Positions 1-8,244 are shown, numbered from the stretch's first letter. The stretch is 64,000 nt of DNA from Taishania sp. (GCA_030150045.1 JASLGM010000039.1:62001-126000); one strand, 5' to 3'. Notes: a model not told the origin generated them from the sequence alone. Translations and numbers: made by a program.

Positions 1-1
1 T

Positions 2-787
2 GTTGAAAAATTGAACATTGATTTAGTAACCGTTAAGCTAAATTGGGAAGATTTCAAAGCGGTACAACTTGCCTTTTTGAAAGCGAGTGTTCCTGAAGCG
101 GAAACGCCTACCGATATAGCAATTCCAGCTGTTTTACATCGAGAAGCTGCAAACAGAGGCATCAAGTACATTATTAGCGGAGGAAACATGGCCACTGAAG
201 GTATTTTACCAAAATTCTGGCAATACAACGCAAAAGATGAGCGTTACTTTAACGCCATTCTACAACGTTTTTCAAACAAAAAAAATATTGATTTCCCTAC
301 CTTTGGATATAAAAAAGAGATGTATTTCAAGTTAGTAAAAAAGATGAAAATCATTTACTTATTGAACTATATTCCTTACGACAAGGACAAAGCGAAACAG
401 CTATTAGAAGAAAAACTGGATTGGAAATACTACGGCGGAAAACATTACGAAAGCAAGTACACCGGCTTTATTCAATCGTATTATTTGTTTGAAAAGTTCA
501 ATATAGACTATCGTCGCGCAACCCTTTCTACCCAATTGTGCAATGGTACAATCACTAAAGAGGAAGGTACTCAATTGTTGAAACACAAGCCATACGACGT
601 AGAAAAAATTGAAAATGACATTACTTACATCGCAAATAAACTAGGGGTTTCTGTATCAGAATTTAAGGAGTTGGTAAATCGTGAGCCACATTGGTACACC
701 GATTATCCGAACGATGAGGCTTTTCTACAGAAAGTGTACAACATTTATCGTACGCTTTTTAGAAAAGAAAAGTTAGCAAATTTTTAA
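2..787 (+). CDS. N-acetyl sugar amidotransferase (WbpG/PseA family), 5'-truncated by window edge
   Basis: This is the C-terminal 261 residues of a WbpG/PseA-type sugar amidotransferase. These enzymes add an amidino or amino group to nucleotide-activated acetamido sugars for surface polysaccharides or flagellin glycans, normally with ammonia supplied by HisH/HisF-like partners. Family-typical segments are visible: IPAVLHREAANRGIKYIISG, the GGNMATEG stretch, and LDWKYYGGKHYES followed by FIQSYYLFEKF. The reading frame is open to the left edge, so the N-terminal ATP-pyrophosphatase part lies outside the window. It is followed by a methyltransferase-like gene and asnB, consistent with the end of an O-antigen or exopolysaccharide cluster. 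The exact sugar substrate cannot be read from this fragment. Confidence 0.85.
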   Translation, partial: VEKLNIDLVTVKLNWEDFKAVQLAFLKASVPEAETPTDIAIPAVLHREAANRGIKYIISGGNMATEGILPKFWQYNAKDERYFNAILQRFSNKKNIDFPTFGYKKEMYFKLVKKMKIIYLLNYIPYDKDKAKQLLEEKLDWKYYGGKHYESKYTGFIQSYYLFEKFNIDYRRATLSTQLCNGTITKEEGTQLLKHKPYDVEKIENDITYIANKLGVSVSEFKELVNREPHWYTDYPNDEAFLQKVYNIYRTLFRKEKLANF

Positions 788-869
788 ACCCTAAAAAACC
801 GCACACACCACACTGTTTATCAACACGATAAAATAAAATAACTATTTTTACACACAGAAACAAAGGGAT

Positions 870-898
870 TTGATAGAAGAAAAACAACTTTAGATTTG
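870..898 (+). promoter_or_regulatory. Bacteroidota-type promoter for the methyltransferase-asnB pair
   Basis: TTG at 870-872 and TAGATTTG at 891-898 are separated by 18 nt, matching the TTTG-N17-22-TAnnTTTG primary-sigma promoter of Bacteroidota. Predicted transcription start is near 903, giving a leader of about 70 nt before the ATG at 976. The rest of the 788-975 gap shows nothing else recognisable. Confidence 0.55.
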
Positions 899-975
899 AC
901 AATTAAGCGTATCTTTAAAGGTCCAAAAAAAATCCATCTTTTACGGAGGGACAAAAAAACAACAGAAAAAACAAT

Positions 976-1842
976 ATGAGTAAACAAGTTCACGATAACT
1001 GTATCATTTGTGGCTCACCAGATTTAATGCCTCTCGATCGCTATCAAAAAGCGCATCTTTGGCAGTGTTTGGAGTGCGACCAAGTTTTTTCTACTCAGAT
1101 TCCAACAAAACAAGAAATCGATCAGTTTCAAACACCTTTCAAAAGAAAAGATCGCATTACATCAAATTCTTTACGCAGGTATTCGAGCATTTTAGATCGT
1201 TTTGAAAAGTTTAGACAAACCAATAGAATATTAGACATTGACTGTATTCACGGTGAATTTATGGCCTTGGCTAAAGATTTTTCATGGGAGGTATACGGTA
1301 CCGCTGATACAGATAGTGCCATGAAGGCTTGTGAAGAAAACGGTCTTAAGATGTCTTTTAAAAGCCTGGATTTAAGCCGTTTTGAAGATGAATATTTCGA
1401 CATTATCTGTTTAAGAAATGTTCTTGAAATGCATCAAAATCCCCTTGAAATTATTGAGGGTGTGAAACGCATTTTGAGAAAAGGTGGGTTGGTTTATGTG
1501 ACCACGCCCAATTTTAACGCATTGCTTCGGTATCGCCTAAAGGAAAAATATGTTCTGTTTAACTACCCTCTTCGTTTAACCTATTACACCTCGAGAACAT
1601 TGCGTCGTGTATTTAAGTTAAATGATTTTAAGGTGTTTGAAACGGAAACAACAGGTATTCCATTGTCTGCGAAAAAGACAGTGAAAGCTATTCAACATGT
1701 TCCACAAACGGAAGAGAATCAAGATAAAAGCATTGCGAAAGAAGAAAGTTGGCTAGCCCGGAATATGGCTTCATCCACAAACTCCATTCTTTCCTTTTTC
1801 GGACTTGGAAACTTTATAAAAGGCTGGTTCATAAAACAATAA
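976..1842 (+). CDS. Class I SAM methyltransferase-like protein with N-terminal zinc ribbon
   Basis: The 288-residue protein starts with a zinc-ribbon-like pattern (CIICGS at about residue 9 and CLECDQ at about 36). A class I methyltransferase core follows at about 80-190, with the DEYFDIICLRNVLEM strand and the RILRKGGLVYVTTPN motif typical of the Methyltransf_11/23 group. The SAM-binding motif I is odd: ILDIDCIHGEF keeps only one of the usual three glycines, so SAM binding may be weakened or lost. The C-terminus is basic and ends in a hydrophobic segment. It precedes asnB by 9 nt and probably shares its transcript. A role in modifying a surface glycan or lipid is inferred from context. Confidence 0.75.
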   Translation: MSKQVHDNCIICGSPDLMPLDRYQKAHLWQCLECDQVFSTQIPTKQEIDQFQTPFKRKDRITSNSLRRYSSILDRFEKFRQTNRILDIDCIHGEFMALAKDFSWEVYGTADTDSAMKACEENGLKMSFKSLDLSRFEDEYFDIICLRNVLEMHQNPLEIIEGVKRILRKGGLVYVTTPNFNALLRYRLKEKYVLFNYPLRLTYYTSRTLRRVFKLNDFKVFETETTGIPLSAKKTVKAIQHVPQTEENQDKSIAKEESWLARNMASSTNSILSFFGLGNFIKGWFIKQ

Positions 1843-1851
1843 TCCAATACC

Positions 1852-3759
1852 ATGTGCGGAATAACAGGATGCATTGATTTTTCAAAAAAATCTTCTCTTC
1901 AAATCATTGAAGACATGACCTTATCCATTGCACACCGCGGCCTTGATGGTCATGACACCTTTTTTGTTAATACTCCAGAAGCCCATATTGGATTAGGTCA
2001 CCGAAGATTAGCCATCATTGACACGAGCACATTAGGTGCACAACCCATGACTTGGAAAGATAAGACCATTGTTTTTAATGGGGAAATCTACAATTACGCC
2101 GAAATTCGTCAAGATCTAATTGCTCTTGGGCATACCTTTCTCTCGAACAGTGACACAGAAGTAATTCTTCATGCAGTCGAACAATGGAAAGAAAAAGCAT
2201 TAGACCGATTTATAGGCATGTTTGCATTTGTCATCATTGACCAAAAAGAGAAAACAGCTTTTATCGCTCGAGATCGCATGGGTGTAAAACCTTTGTTTTA
2301 TTATTGGAAAGAGGACTTGTTTTTATTTTCAAGTGAATTAAAAGCCTTTCACCAACATCCGCATTTCATAAAAGAAATCAATAAAAATGCTGTTGCTAGC
2401 TATATGCAATATGGCAATGTTCCTAGCGGAAGTTGTATTTTCAATTATTGCTACAAAGTAACTCCAGGAAGTATGCTTTGCATCGATTTAACACATCCTG
2501 AAGTAAAAGAGGAGAAATATTGGTCGGCGTATGACTACTATAACAAACCCTTTTTACCTGTTGATTTCGAAGAAGCTAAACAAGAGGTAAAAGCACGTCT
2601 AAAGCAAGCTTGTCTTTACCGTATGGTTTCAGATGTTCCCGTTGGTGTTTTTTTGAGCGGAGGCTTCGACAGTACAATCGTTACTGCAATTTTACAAGAA
2701 GGTCGCACCACCCCTCTTAAAACATTTACCATTGCAGTAGAAGACGAAGTACTTAATGAAGCACCTTTTGCAAAAGAAATTGCCAAACAATTAGGTACAG
2801 ATCATCATGAAATGGTTTGTACTGGCGAAGATGCCTTAGCTATTGTGCCACAACTCTCGTTTATATACGACGAACCCTTTGCGGATAGCAGCGCAATTCC
2901 AACTTTCTTAGTAAGTAAAATGGCTCAAGAGCACGTTACAGTTGCATTGAGTGCCGATGGAGGAGACGAGTTATTCGCTGGATACAATCGTTATGATTAT
3001 TTAGCAAAATATGCAAAGACTATAGGTAAATTACCGCCTATAGTATTAAAATCGGCTGCGAAAGTGATGGATATCATCCCTGTAAAATGTATTCCTTTTG
3101 TACAAAAAAAATACAATTTCTATCATCGTTACGAGAAATTGAAGGCACTATTACGCAACAGCGGTGTAAAAAGCCTCATGCTAAGTCTATCACGCCAATA
3201 CCAAGAAAAAGAGTTAGACCAATTATTAACTTTTTCATATTCGATAGAAGATCCTTTATACCATAAAACTTTAAGTAAGAGCAGTCATGCTACGCCTTTG
3301 CGTCAAATGCTAGCCACCGATTTGGAAACCTACTTAGTGGACGATATCTTACAGAAAGTAGATCGGGCTACAATGCATGCTGGAATAGAAGGTCGTGAAC
3401 CCCTGTTAGACCACACCTTATTTGAATATGTCAGTCAACTTCCAGACGCCTATAAATACAACAATGGAATAAAGAAACATTTACTTAAAGAATTGGTCTA
3501 TGACTACATTCCAAAAGAGAAAATGGAGCGTCCAAAAATGGGATTTGCGGTTCCAGTTGACAAGTGGATGAAGGAGGAACTTCGTTCTTCTATAGTTTCC
3601 CATTTATCGCCATCTATTATTCACGAACAAGGCCTTTTTAATTCCAAAGAAGTTTCACGTTTACTGACCGATTACTATAATGGTCGTCAAGAAAACACGT
3701 TAAAAATATGGTATTTATACCTTTTTCAGCTTTGGTATTCCCGTTGGATGAATAATTAA
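1852..3759 (+). CDS. asnB: Asparagine synthase (glutamine-hydrolysing), class B type
   Basis: This 635-residue protein begins MCGITG, placing the catalytic Cys2 of the class II glutamine amidotransferase domain (about residues 1-190: SIAHRGLDG, FNGEIYNY, DTEVILH). The C-terminal synthetase domain has the ATP pyrophosphatase loop SGGFDST at about residue 268 and the downstream SADGGDELFAGYNRY motif. The family converts aspartate, ATP and glutamine to asparagine. Paralogues in polysaccharide clusters often amidate sugar acids instead, and the neighbouring WbpG-type amidotransferase makes that a real alternative. The length fits the cluster-associated subgroup. No separate promoter is visible, so it is probably co-transcribed with the upstream gene. 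Confidence 0.9.
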   Translation: MCGITGCIDFSKKSSLQIIEDMTLSIAHRGLDGHDTFFVNTPEAHIGLGHRRLAIIDTSTLGAQPMTWKDKTIVFNGEIYNYAEIRQDLIALGHTFLSNSDTEVILHAVEQWKEKALDRFIGMFAFVIIDQKEKTAFIARDRMGVKPLFYYWKEDLFLFSSELKAFHQHPHFIKEINKNAVASYMQYGNVPSGSCIFNYCYKVTPGSMLCIDLTHPEVKEEKYWSAYDYYNKPFLPVDFEEAKQEVKARLKQACLYRMVSDVPVGVFLSGGFDSTIVTAILQEGRTTPLKTFTIAVEDEVLNEAPFAKEIAKQLGTDHHEMVCTGEDALAIVPQLSFIYDEPFADSSAIPTFLVSKMAQEHVTVALSADGGDELFAGYNRYDYLAKYAKTIGKLPPIVLKSAAKVMDIIPVKCIPFVQKKYNFYHRYEKLKALLRNSGVKSLMLSLSRQYQEKELDQLLTFSYSIEDPLYHKTLSKSSHATPLRQMLATDLETYLVDDILQKVDRATMHAGIEGREPLLDHTLFEYVSQLPDAYKYNNGIKKHLLKELVYDYIPKEKMERPKMGFAVPVDKWMKEELRSSIVSHLSPSIIHEQGLFNSKEVSRLLTDYYNGRQENTLKIWYLYLFQLWYSRWMNN

Positions 3760-3761
3760 TT

Positions 3762-3792
3762 TTGGTTTTCAATCAATTAAATCTTATTTTTG
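3762..3792 (+). promoter_or_regulatory. Distal promoter P1 of the rplM operon
   Basis: TTG at 3762-3764, 20 nt spacer and a perfect TATTTTTG box at 3785-3792, directly after the asnB stop codon. A transcript from here would carry a leader of about 170 nt before rplM. Confidence 0.55.
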
Positions 3793-3798
3793 CGCCAC

Positions 3799-3930
3799 GT
3801 TTGATCGGACTTGTGTGATGAGAAGGCACATGGCATGAGTTGGTCCTATGTTAGCTTCCAACGATTTTATTGACAAGTTGTTTGTTAATAAGATCTATTT
3901 TTTTATTTTTGCACCCCCGTTCATTGTATG
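3799..3930 (+). promoter_or_regulatory. Possible structured leader of the rplM operon
   Basis: The P1 transcript contains mutually exclusive pairings: GGAC (3807-3810) with GTCC (3843-3846), or GTTGG (3839-3843) with CCAAC (3858-3862). Autoregulatory leaders upstream of ribosomal-protein operons are known in Bacteroidota. The assignment here is inference from these pairings and the position. Confidence 0.35.
3882..3911 (+). promoter_or_regulatory. Proximal promoter P2 of the rplM operon
   Basis: TTG at 3882-3884, 19 nt spacer and TATTTTTG at 3904-3911. This is a near-consensus Bacteroidota promoter, placing transcription start near 3916 and a leader of about 54 nt before the GTG start at 3970. 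Confidence 0.65.
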
Positions 3931-3969
3931 GGAGGGGCATATTGTCTTAAATTAATAAATGTAAAAATT

Positions 3970-4425
3970 GTGGATACATTAAGTTACAAAACAATTTCCG
4001 CTAACAAAGCGACTGCTGATAAGAAGTGGTATGTAGTGGATGCTGAAGGCCAAACAGTAGGTCGTTTAGCGAGTAAGGTAGCAAAGGTATTGCGTGGAAA
4101 ACACAAGCCTAACTTTACTCCTCATGCAGACTGTGGTGATAACGTTATCATCATTAATGCAGAGAAAGTTTCTTTCTCAGGAACAAAACTAGTTGACAAA
4201 GAGTACATCCGTTACACGGGTTACCCAGGTGGACAACGTATTTTGACAGCAGAAGAAATGTTGGCTAAACACCCTGAGCGTTTAATCGAGAAAGCTGTAA
4301 AAGGAATGTTACCTAAGAACACTTTAGGTAGAGCTGTTTACAGAAACTTGAAAGTTTATCGTGGTACTGAGCACAAACAAGAAGCTCAAAAGCCTGAAGT
4401 ATTAAACCTAGATACATTCAAATAG
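3970..4425 (+). CDS. rplM: 50S ribosomal protein L13 (uL13)
   Basis: L13 binds 23S rRNA early in assembly of the large subunit. The 151-residue product carries the family hallmarks KWYVVDAEGQTVGRLAS, FTPHADCGDNVIIINA, YTGYPGGQR, GMLPKNTLGRAVYRNLKVY and EHKQEAQKP. I chose the GTG at 3970 because the product then begins (M)DTLSYKTISANKAT, as in other Bacteroidota L13 proteins. An in-frame ATG at 3928 would add a non-conserved extension and lies only about 12 nt from the predicted P2 start. It is followed after 4 nt by rpsI, the usual L13-S9 pair. Confidence 0.95.
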   Translation: MDTLSYKTISANKATADKKWYVVDAEGQTVGRLASKVAKVLRGKHKPNFTPHADCGDNVIIINAEKVSFSGTKLVDKEYIRYTGYPGGQRILTAEEMLAKHPERLIEKAVKGMLPKNTLGRAVYRNLKVYRGTEHKQEAQKPEVLNLDTFK

Positions 4426-4429
4426 TCGC

Positions 4430-4816
4430 ATGGAAGTTATTAACACATTAGGAAGAAGAAAAACGTCCGTTGCTCGTGTTTACTTGACACCAGGTAAAGG
4501 AGACGTGATCGTTAACAAGAAGAATTACAAGGAGTTTTTCCCTGTAGAAGTTCTTCAAGCTAAAATTGAACAACCATTTAACATTACAGAAACTGTAGGT
4601 CAATATGACATTACGGTAAATGTTGATGGAGGTGGTATCAATGGACAAGCAGAAGCAATTCGTTTAGGGATTTCAAGAGCTTTAGTTGAAGTAAACGCTG
4701 ATTTCAAAACATTATTGAAAGCAGAAGGTTTGATGACACGTGACCCACGTATGGTTGAGCGTAAAAAACCGGGACAACCGAAAGCACGTAAGAAATTCCA
4801 GTTCTCAAAACGTTAA
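4430..4816 (+). CDS. rpsI: 30S ribosomal protein S9 (uS9)
   Basis: S9 sits in the head of the small subunit, and its C-terminal tail reaches the P-site tRNA. The 128-residue sequence begins MEVINTLGRRKTSVARVYL and ends with the conserved basic tail (RDPRMVERKKPGQPKARKK, then FQFSKR). The terminal KR that contacts tRNA is present. It is 4 nt downstream of rplM with no separate promoter and is followed by a structured 132-nt gap before rpsB. Confidence 0.97.
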   Translation: MEVINTLGRRKTSVARVYLTPGKGDVIVNKKNYKEFFPVEVLQAKIEQPFNITETVGQYDITVNVDGGGINGQAEAIRLGISRALVEVNADFKTLLKAEGLMTRDPRMVERKKPGQPKARKKFQFSKR

Positions 4817-4872
4817 TTGGATCAGGTATATACTCTTTGGAGATATGCCACAAGTATTTGTTTAGTATCCAA
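4817..4872 (+). promoter_or_regulatory. Structured RNA between rpsI and rpsB, candidate S2 leader
   Basis: The sequence right after the rpsI stop folds as a compact three-way junction. The closing stem is TTGGAT (4817-4822) with ATCCAA (4867-4872). Inside is a 10-bp hairpin, GGTATAT-a-CTC (4825-4835), loop TTTG, then GAGATATGCC (4840-4849), with one bulge and one G-T pair. A small ACAA/TTGT hairpin lies at 4850-4861. The remaining 76 nt to the rpsB ATG are AT-rich. Position and fold suggest a ribosomal-protein or EF-Ts feedback site; no other copy is available here to test covariation. Confidence 0.5.
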
Positions 4873-4948
4873 ACGATGGAGCACTTTTCACAAAGAACCC
4901 TCTATTGTTGATTACTAACGGAATGTAAACAATATTAAAAGAAAAAAA

Positions 4949-5701
4949 ATGTCAAAAGTAAGTTTTGAAAGTTTATTAGAAGCAGGTGTACATTTTGGAC
5001 ACTTGAAAAGAAAATGGAATCCAGCAATGGCACCCTACATCTTCGAAGAGAAGAAAGGTATCCACATTATTGACCTTAACAAGACAATAGCTTCTTTGGA
5101 TGTAGCGAATGCTGCAATTAAACAAATTGCTAAGTCTGGAAAGAAAATTCTTTTCGTTGCAACTAAGAAACAAGCAAAAGAAATCGTTGCAGATAAAGTT
5201 TCAGCAGTAAACATGCCATACGTAACTGAGCGTTGGTCAGGTGGAATGTTGACAAACTTCCAAACTACACGTAAATCTATCCGTAAAATGTCAACTATTG
5301 ACAAAATGAAAGCGGACGGAACTTGGACAACTTTCAACAAACGTGAGCGTTTGTTCAAAGAGCGTCAACGTGAGAAATTGGAAAAAACTTTTGGTTCAAT
5401 TGCTGACATGACTCGTCAACCAGCTGCAATCTTTGTTGTAGATGTATTGAAAGAGCATATTGCTATCGCAGAAGCGAAAAAATTGAACATTCCAATTTTT
5501 GCAATGGTTGATACAAACTCAAACCCTAAAGTTGTTGACTTTGCAATTCCTGCAAATGATGACGCGACAAAATCTATCGCAGCAATTTTAGATTCAGTTT
5601 GTGGAGCTATCAAAGAAGGTTTAGAAGATCGTAAGTCTTTAAAAGAAAAGTCTGCTGAAGAGCCAAAAGCTGAAGCAGAAACTACAGAAGATAAACAATA
5701 A
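4949..5701 (+). CDS. rpsB: 30S ribosomal protein S2 (uS2)
   Basis: S2 joins late in 30S assembly and is needed to bind S1. The 250-residue product shows the canonical segments LLEAGVHFGHLKRKWNP, YIFEEKKGIHIIDLNKT, KKILFVATKKQAKEIV, ERWSGGMLTNFQT, PAAIFVVDVLKEHIAIAEA and MVDTNSNP. The C-terminal tail is acidic and Lys/Glu-rich. It is separated from rpsI by a structured leader and followed by tsf after 18 nt, the nearly universal rpsB-tsf arrangement. Confidence 0.97.
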   Translation: MSKVSFESLLEAGVHFGHLKRKWNPAMAPYIFEEKKGIHIIDLNKTIASLDVANAAIKQIAKSGKKILFVATKKQAKEIVADKVSAVNMPYVTERWSGGMLTNFQTTRKSIRKMSTIDKMKADGTWTTFNKRERLFKERQREKLEKTFGSIADMTRQPAAIFVVDVLKEHIAIAEAKKLNIPIFAMVDTNSNPKVVDFAIPANDDATKSIAAILDSVCGAIKEGLEDRKSLKEKSAEEPKAEAETTEDKQ

Positions 5702-5719
5702 TCTACAAAAAGAAAAAAA

Positions 5720-6550
5720 ATGGCAATTACAGCATCAGATGTAAATAAATTGCGTCAACAAACAGGAGCAGGAATGATGGACTGCAAAAATGCACTTGTT
5801 GAAGCAAACGGTGATTTCGAAGTTGCAGTCGATATCTTACGTAAAAAAGGACAAAAAGTAGCTGCAAAACGCGGTGAAAACGAAACGAAAGAAGGTTATG
5901 TATTAGCACAAGTATCTGCTGAAGGTAACAATGGAATCGTTTTTGGTTTGAACTGTGAAACAGACTTTGTTGCTAAAAACGACGGATACCGCGAATTAGT
6001 AGAATCAATCATGAAAGTAGCAATGGACAATTCTGCAGATTCTGCTGAGGCGTTATTGGCTATGCAATTCAATGATAAATTAACTGTAGCAGATAAAATC
6101 ACTGAACAAATCGGGGTTATCGGAGAGAAGTTAGAAATCTCTGGATACGCTACGATTAAAGGTGAGGCTGTTGTTGCATACAACCACCCAGGTAACCAGT
6201 TAGCAACTTTAGTAGCTGTTAACAAAGCGGGAACTGAAGTAGTTGAGGCTGGTCGTCAAGTTGCAATGCAAGTTGCTGCTATGAACCCAATCGCATTGAA
6301 TAAAGATGGTGTTGATCCTCGTACAATCGAGCGTGAAATCGAAGTAGGTAAAGATTTGGCTATCCAAGAAGGTAAACCAGCTGAAATGGCTGATAAAATC
6401 GCTCAAGGACGCTTAAACAAATTCTTTAAAGAAAATACTTTGTTAAGCCAAGAGTTTATTCGTGATAACAAATTGACTGTAGAGCAATTCCTTGATTCAA
6501 CTGAAAAAGGATTGACAATTACAGATTTCAAACGTACATCACTTAGTTAG
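5720..6550 (+). CDS. tsf: Elongation factor Ts
   Basis: EF-Ts is the guanine-nucleotide exchange factor that recycles EF-Tu-GDP. The 276-residue protein begins with the UBA-like N-terminal module (VNKLRQQTGAGMMDCKNAL). It continues with the family signature around GLNCETDFVAKN, where the TDF motif contacts EF-Tu. The dimerisation/core region contains VAVNKAGTEVVEAGRQVAMQ and ends with FKENTLLSQEFI. It follows rpsB by 18 nt, and a strong terminator 18 nt after the stop closes the operon. Confidence 0.97.
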   Translation: MAITASDVNKLRQQTGAGMMDCKNALVEANGDFEVAVDILRKKGQKVAAKRGENETKEGYVLAQVSAEGNNGIVFGLNCETDFVAKNDGYRELVESIMKVAMDNSADSAEALLAMQFNDKLTVADKITEQIGVIGEKLEISGYATIKGEAVVAYNHPGNQLATLVAVNKAGTEVVEAGRQVAMQVAAMNPIALNKDGVDPRTIEREIEVGKDLAIQEGKPAEMADKIAQGRLNKFFKENTLLSQEFIRDNKLTVEQFLDSTEKGLTITDFKRTSLS

Positions 6551-6567
6551 TAATAACACAAAATAAG

Positions 6568-6604
6568 AAAAAGACCAATGGCTAAGCTGTTGGTCTTTTT
6601 TTTT
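6568..6604 (+). terminator. Rho-independent terminator of the rplM-rpsI-rpsB-tsf block
   Basis: AAAAAGACCAA (6568-6578) pairs perfectly with TTGGTCTTTTT (6590-6600) around an 11-nt loop, followed by a T tract to 6604. Confidence 0.9.
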
Positions 6605-6654
6605 GCTCTTTTTTCAGGAAGTAGTAATCCTCTTGTTCATTTGAAAAGGTAATT

Positions 6655-6773
6655 CCGCGTTAGGGATTGCAGTGGAAAGCTTTTTCGTGAAGAATGAACG
6701 GAAAACTTGTAGCGTATAGCCCGACCTTTCCCCCACCCCAATCCATTACAGCGGGGGAAAGGTAACGCCCAAA
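6655..6773 (+). repeat. Family B structured repeat, copy B1
   Basis: One of five copies of a dispersed intergenic element. The closing stem is GCGTTA (6657-6662) with TAACGC (6763-6768). The first hairpin is AAG-c-TTTTTCGT (6677-6688) with ACGGAAAACTT (6698-6708). The second is CCTTTCCCCC (6725-6734) with GGGGGAAAGG (6753-6762). The unpaired segments between stems (AGGGAT..AGTGGAAAGC and ATAGCCCGACC) are those shared by all copies. It lies after the tsf terminator and about 170 nt before pyrH. This is the only B copy in the window without a nearby A copy. The rest of the 6551-6945 gap holds the terminator, this element and the pyrH promoter box. Confidence 0.8.
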
Positions 6774-6916
6774 AAGAAAATCATCAATTGCACATCTTGG
6801 TTATAAAACACCTTAAAAAGCCCGATTTAGCCTGTCTTTTTGGTGTTAACACTTGTTTTATTTTGAAAGCTAGACCTTGGGAAGGCTTTGTCCATTTTTT
6901 TTTCAGTAGAAAAGCG

Positions 6917-6924
6917 TATCTTTG
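6917..6924 (+). promoter_or_regulatory. -7 box of the pyrH-frr promoter
   Basis: A perfect TATCTTTG box 21 nt before the pyrH ATG. The nearest upstream TTG is 26 nt away, longer than usual, so only the -7 element is well supported. Confidence 0.45.
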
Positions 6925-6945
6925 ACCCGATAACGAAAAAAGACC

Positions 6946-7653
6946 ATGAAATACAAACGCATTCTCCTTAAACTTAGTGGTGAATCCCTGATGGGAAACA
7001 AACAATTTGGAATTGATAACAATCGTTTAAGCGAATACGCTGATGAGATAAAAAAGGTGTGTGACCTTGGTGTTGAGGTAGCTATTGTAATTGGTGGGGG
7101 AAATATTTTCAGAGGCGTACAAGCTGAAGAAGGTGGAATGGATCGCACGCATGGAGATTACATGGGGATGTTGGCAACGATGATTAACTCAATGGCTTTG
7201 CAGGCGGCTTTGGAGGCAAAAGGTCTCGAAACACGTTTACAATCAGCAATTGAAATGAAGGAAATCGCTGAACCTTATATCCGTCGTAAAGCAGTGCGTC
7301 ATTTGGAACGTGGTCGCGTGGTGATTTTTGGGGCAGGAACAGGAAATCCTTACTTCACAACGGATTCTGCGGCATCTTTACGTGCTATCGAAATTGAGGC
7401 TGACGTGGTATTGAAAGGGACGCGTGTAGACGGAATTTACACTGCAGATCCAGAAAAAGATCCAACAGCTACTAAATACGATGAAATTACATTTGAACGT
7501 GCGTATGCTGAAGGTTTAAAAGTGATGGACATGACAGCATTTACCCTTTGTATGGAAAACAATTTACCCATCATCGTTTTTGATATGGATACGGAAGGGA
7601 ATTTACAGAAATTATTATCAGGTGAAAAAGTGGGGACAATTGTCCGTAACTAA
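6946..7653 (+). CDS. pyrH: Uridylate kinase (UMP kinase)
   Basis: PyrH phosphorylates UMP to UDP in pyrimidine nucleotide synthesis and belongs to the amino-acid-kinase fold, unlike eukaryotic UMP kinases. The 235-residue sequence shows KRILLKLSGESLMG at the N-terminus, VIGGGNIFRG, the MDRTHGDYMGMLATMINSMA nucleotide and effector region, FGAGTGNPYFTTDSAASLRA, and VDGIYTADPEKDP. The length is typical. It is followed by frr after 27 nt, a pairing common in bacteria next to rpsB-tsf. Here a family B repeat separates it from tsf. Confidence 0.97.
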   Translation: MKYKRILLKLSGESLMGNKQFGIDNNRLSEYADEIKKVCDLGVEVAIVIGGGNIFRGVQAEEGGMDRTHGDYMGMLATMINSMALQAALEAKGLETRLQSAIEMKEIAEPYIRRKAVRHLERGRVVIFGAGTGNPYFTTDSAASLRAIEIEADVVLKGTRVDGIYTADPEKDPTATKYDEITFERAYAEGLKVMDMTAFTLCMENNLPIIVFDMDTEGNLQKLLSGEKVGTIVRN

Positions 7654-7680
7654 TAGTTTAATACGCATAAATAAGATCGC

Positions 7681-8244
7681 ATGACAGAAGATATAGAAAT
7701 GGTTTATGATGAAATGAAGAGCTCTAACGAGAAGACCATCATTCACTTAGAAAACGAATTGTCAAAAGTACGTGCTGGTAAGGCAACTCCCTCTTTGTTA
7801 AACGGGGTTTACGTTGATTATTACGGCGCACCAACTCCTTTACAACAAGTGGCAAACGTTCAAACAATGGATGCACGCACACTTACTGTTCAAGCATGGG
7901 AAAAATCTATGCTAACCGAAATTGCTAAAGGAATTATGAACGCAAATTTGGGCTTAAATCCTCAAAATAACGGTGAACAAATCCTAATTGCTATCCCAGC
8001 TTTAACGGAAGAAAGACGTAAAGAACTGGTAAAGAAAGCAAAAGGTGAAGGAGAACATGCGAAAGTAGGTATCCGAAATAACCGAAAAGACGCCATGGAT
8101 ATGTTAAAATCCATAAAAAATGACGGTGCGCCAGAAGATCTAATTAAAGATGCTGAAGCACGTGTACAAGCCATTACTGATGCAGGAATCAAGAAAGTTG
8201 ATGACATGATTGAGGTAAAAGAAAAAGACATAATGACCATTTAA
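7681..8244 (+). CDS. frr: Ribosome recycling factor
   Basis: RRF acts with EF-G to split post-termination ribosomes. The 187-residue, tRNA-shaped protein shows the conserved LSKVRAGKATPSLLNGVYVD segment, YYGAPTPLQQVANV, the DARTLTVQAWEKSML hinge region, and the C-terminal helix (LTEERRKELVKKAKGEGEHA, then VGIRNNRKDA). It is probably co-transcribed with pyrH. No obvious terminator lies between its stop and the small lipoprotein gene downstream. Confidence 0.97.
   Translation: MTEDIEMVYDEMKSSNEKTIIHLENELSKVRAGKATPSLLNGVYVDYYGAPTPLQQVANVQTMDARTLTVQAWEKSMLTEIAKGIMNANLGLNPQNNGEQILIAIPALTEERRKELVKKAKGEGEHAKVGIRNNRKDAMDMLKSIKNDGAPEDLIKDAEARVQAITDAGIKKVDDMIEVKEKDIMTI

Noticed and set aside
3928..3969. 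ATG at 3928 as the rplM start
   Set aside because: It lies about 12 nt from the predicted P2 transcription start and adds 14 residues not seen in L13; the GTG at 3970 gives the conserved N-terminus.
6784..7148. Minus-strand frames over the pyrH promoter region
   Set aside because: Antisense to the promoter and conserved start of pyrH, with no start signal or protein-like features.
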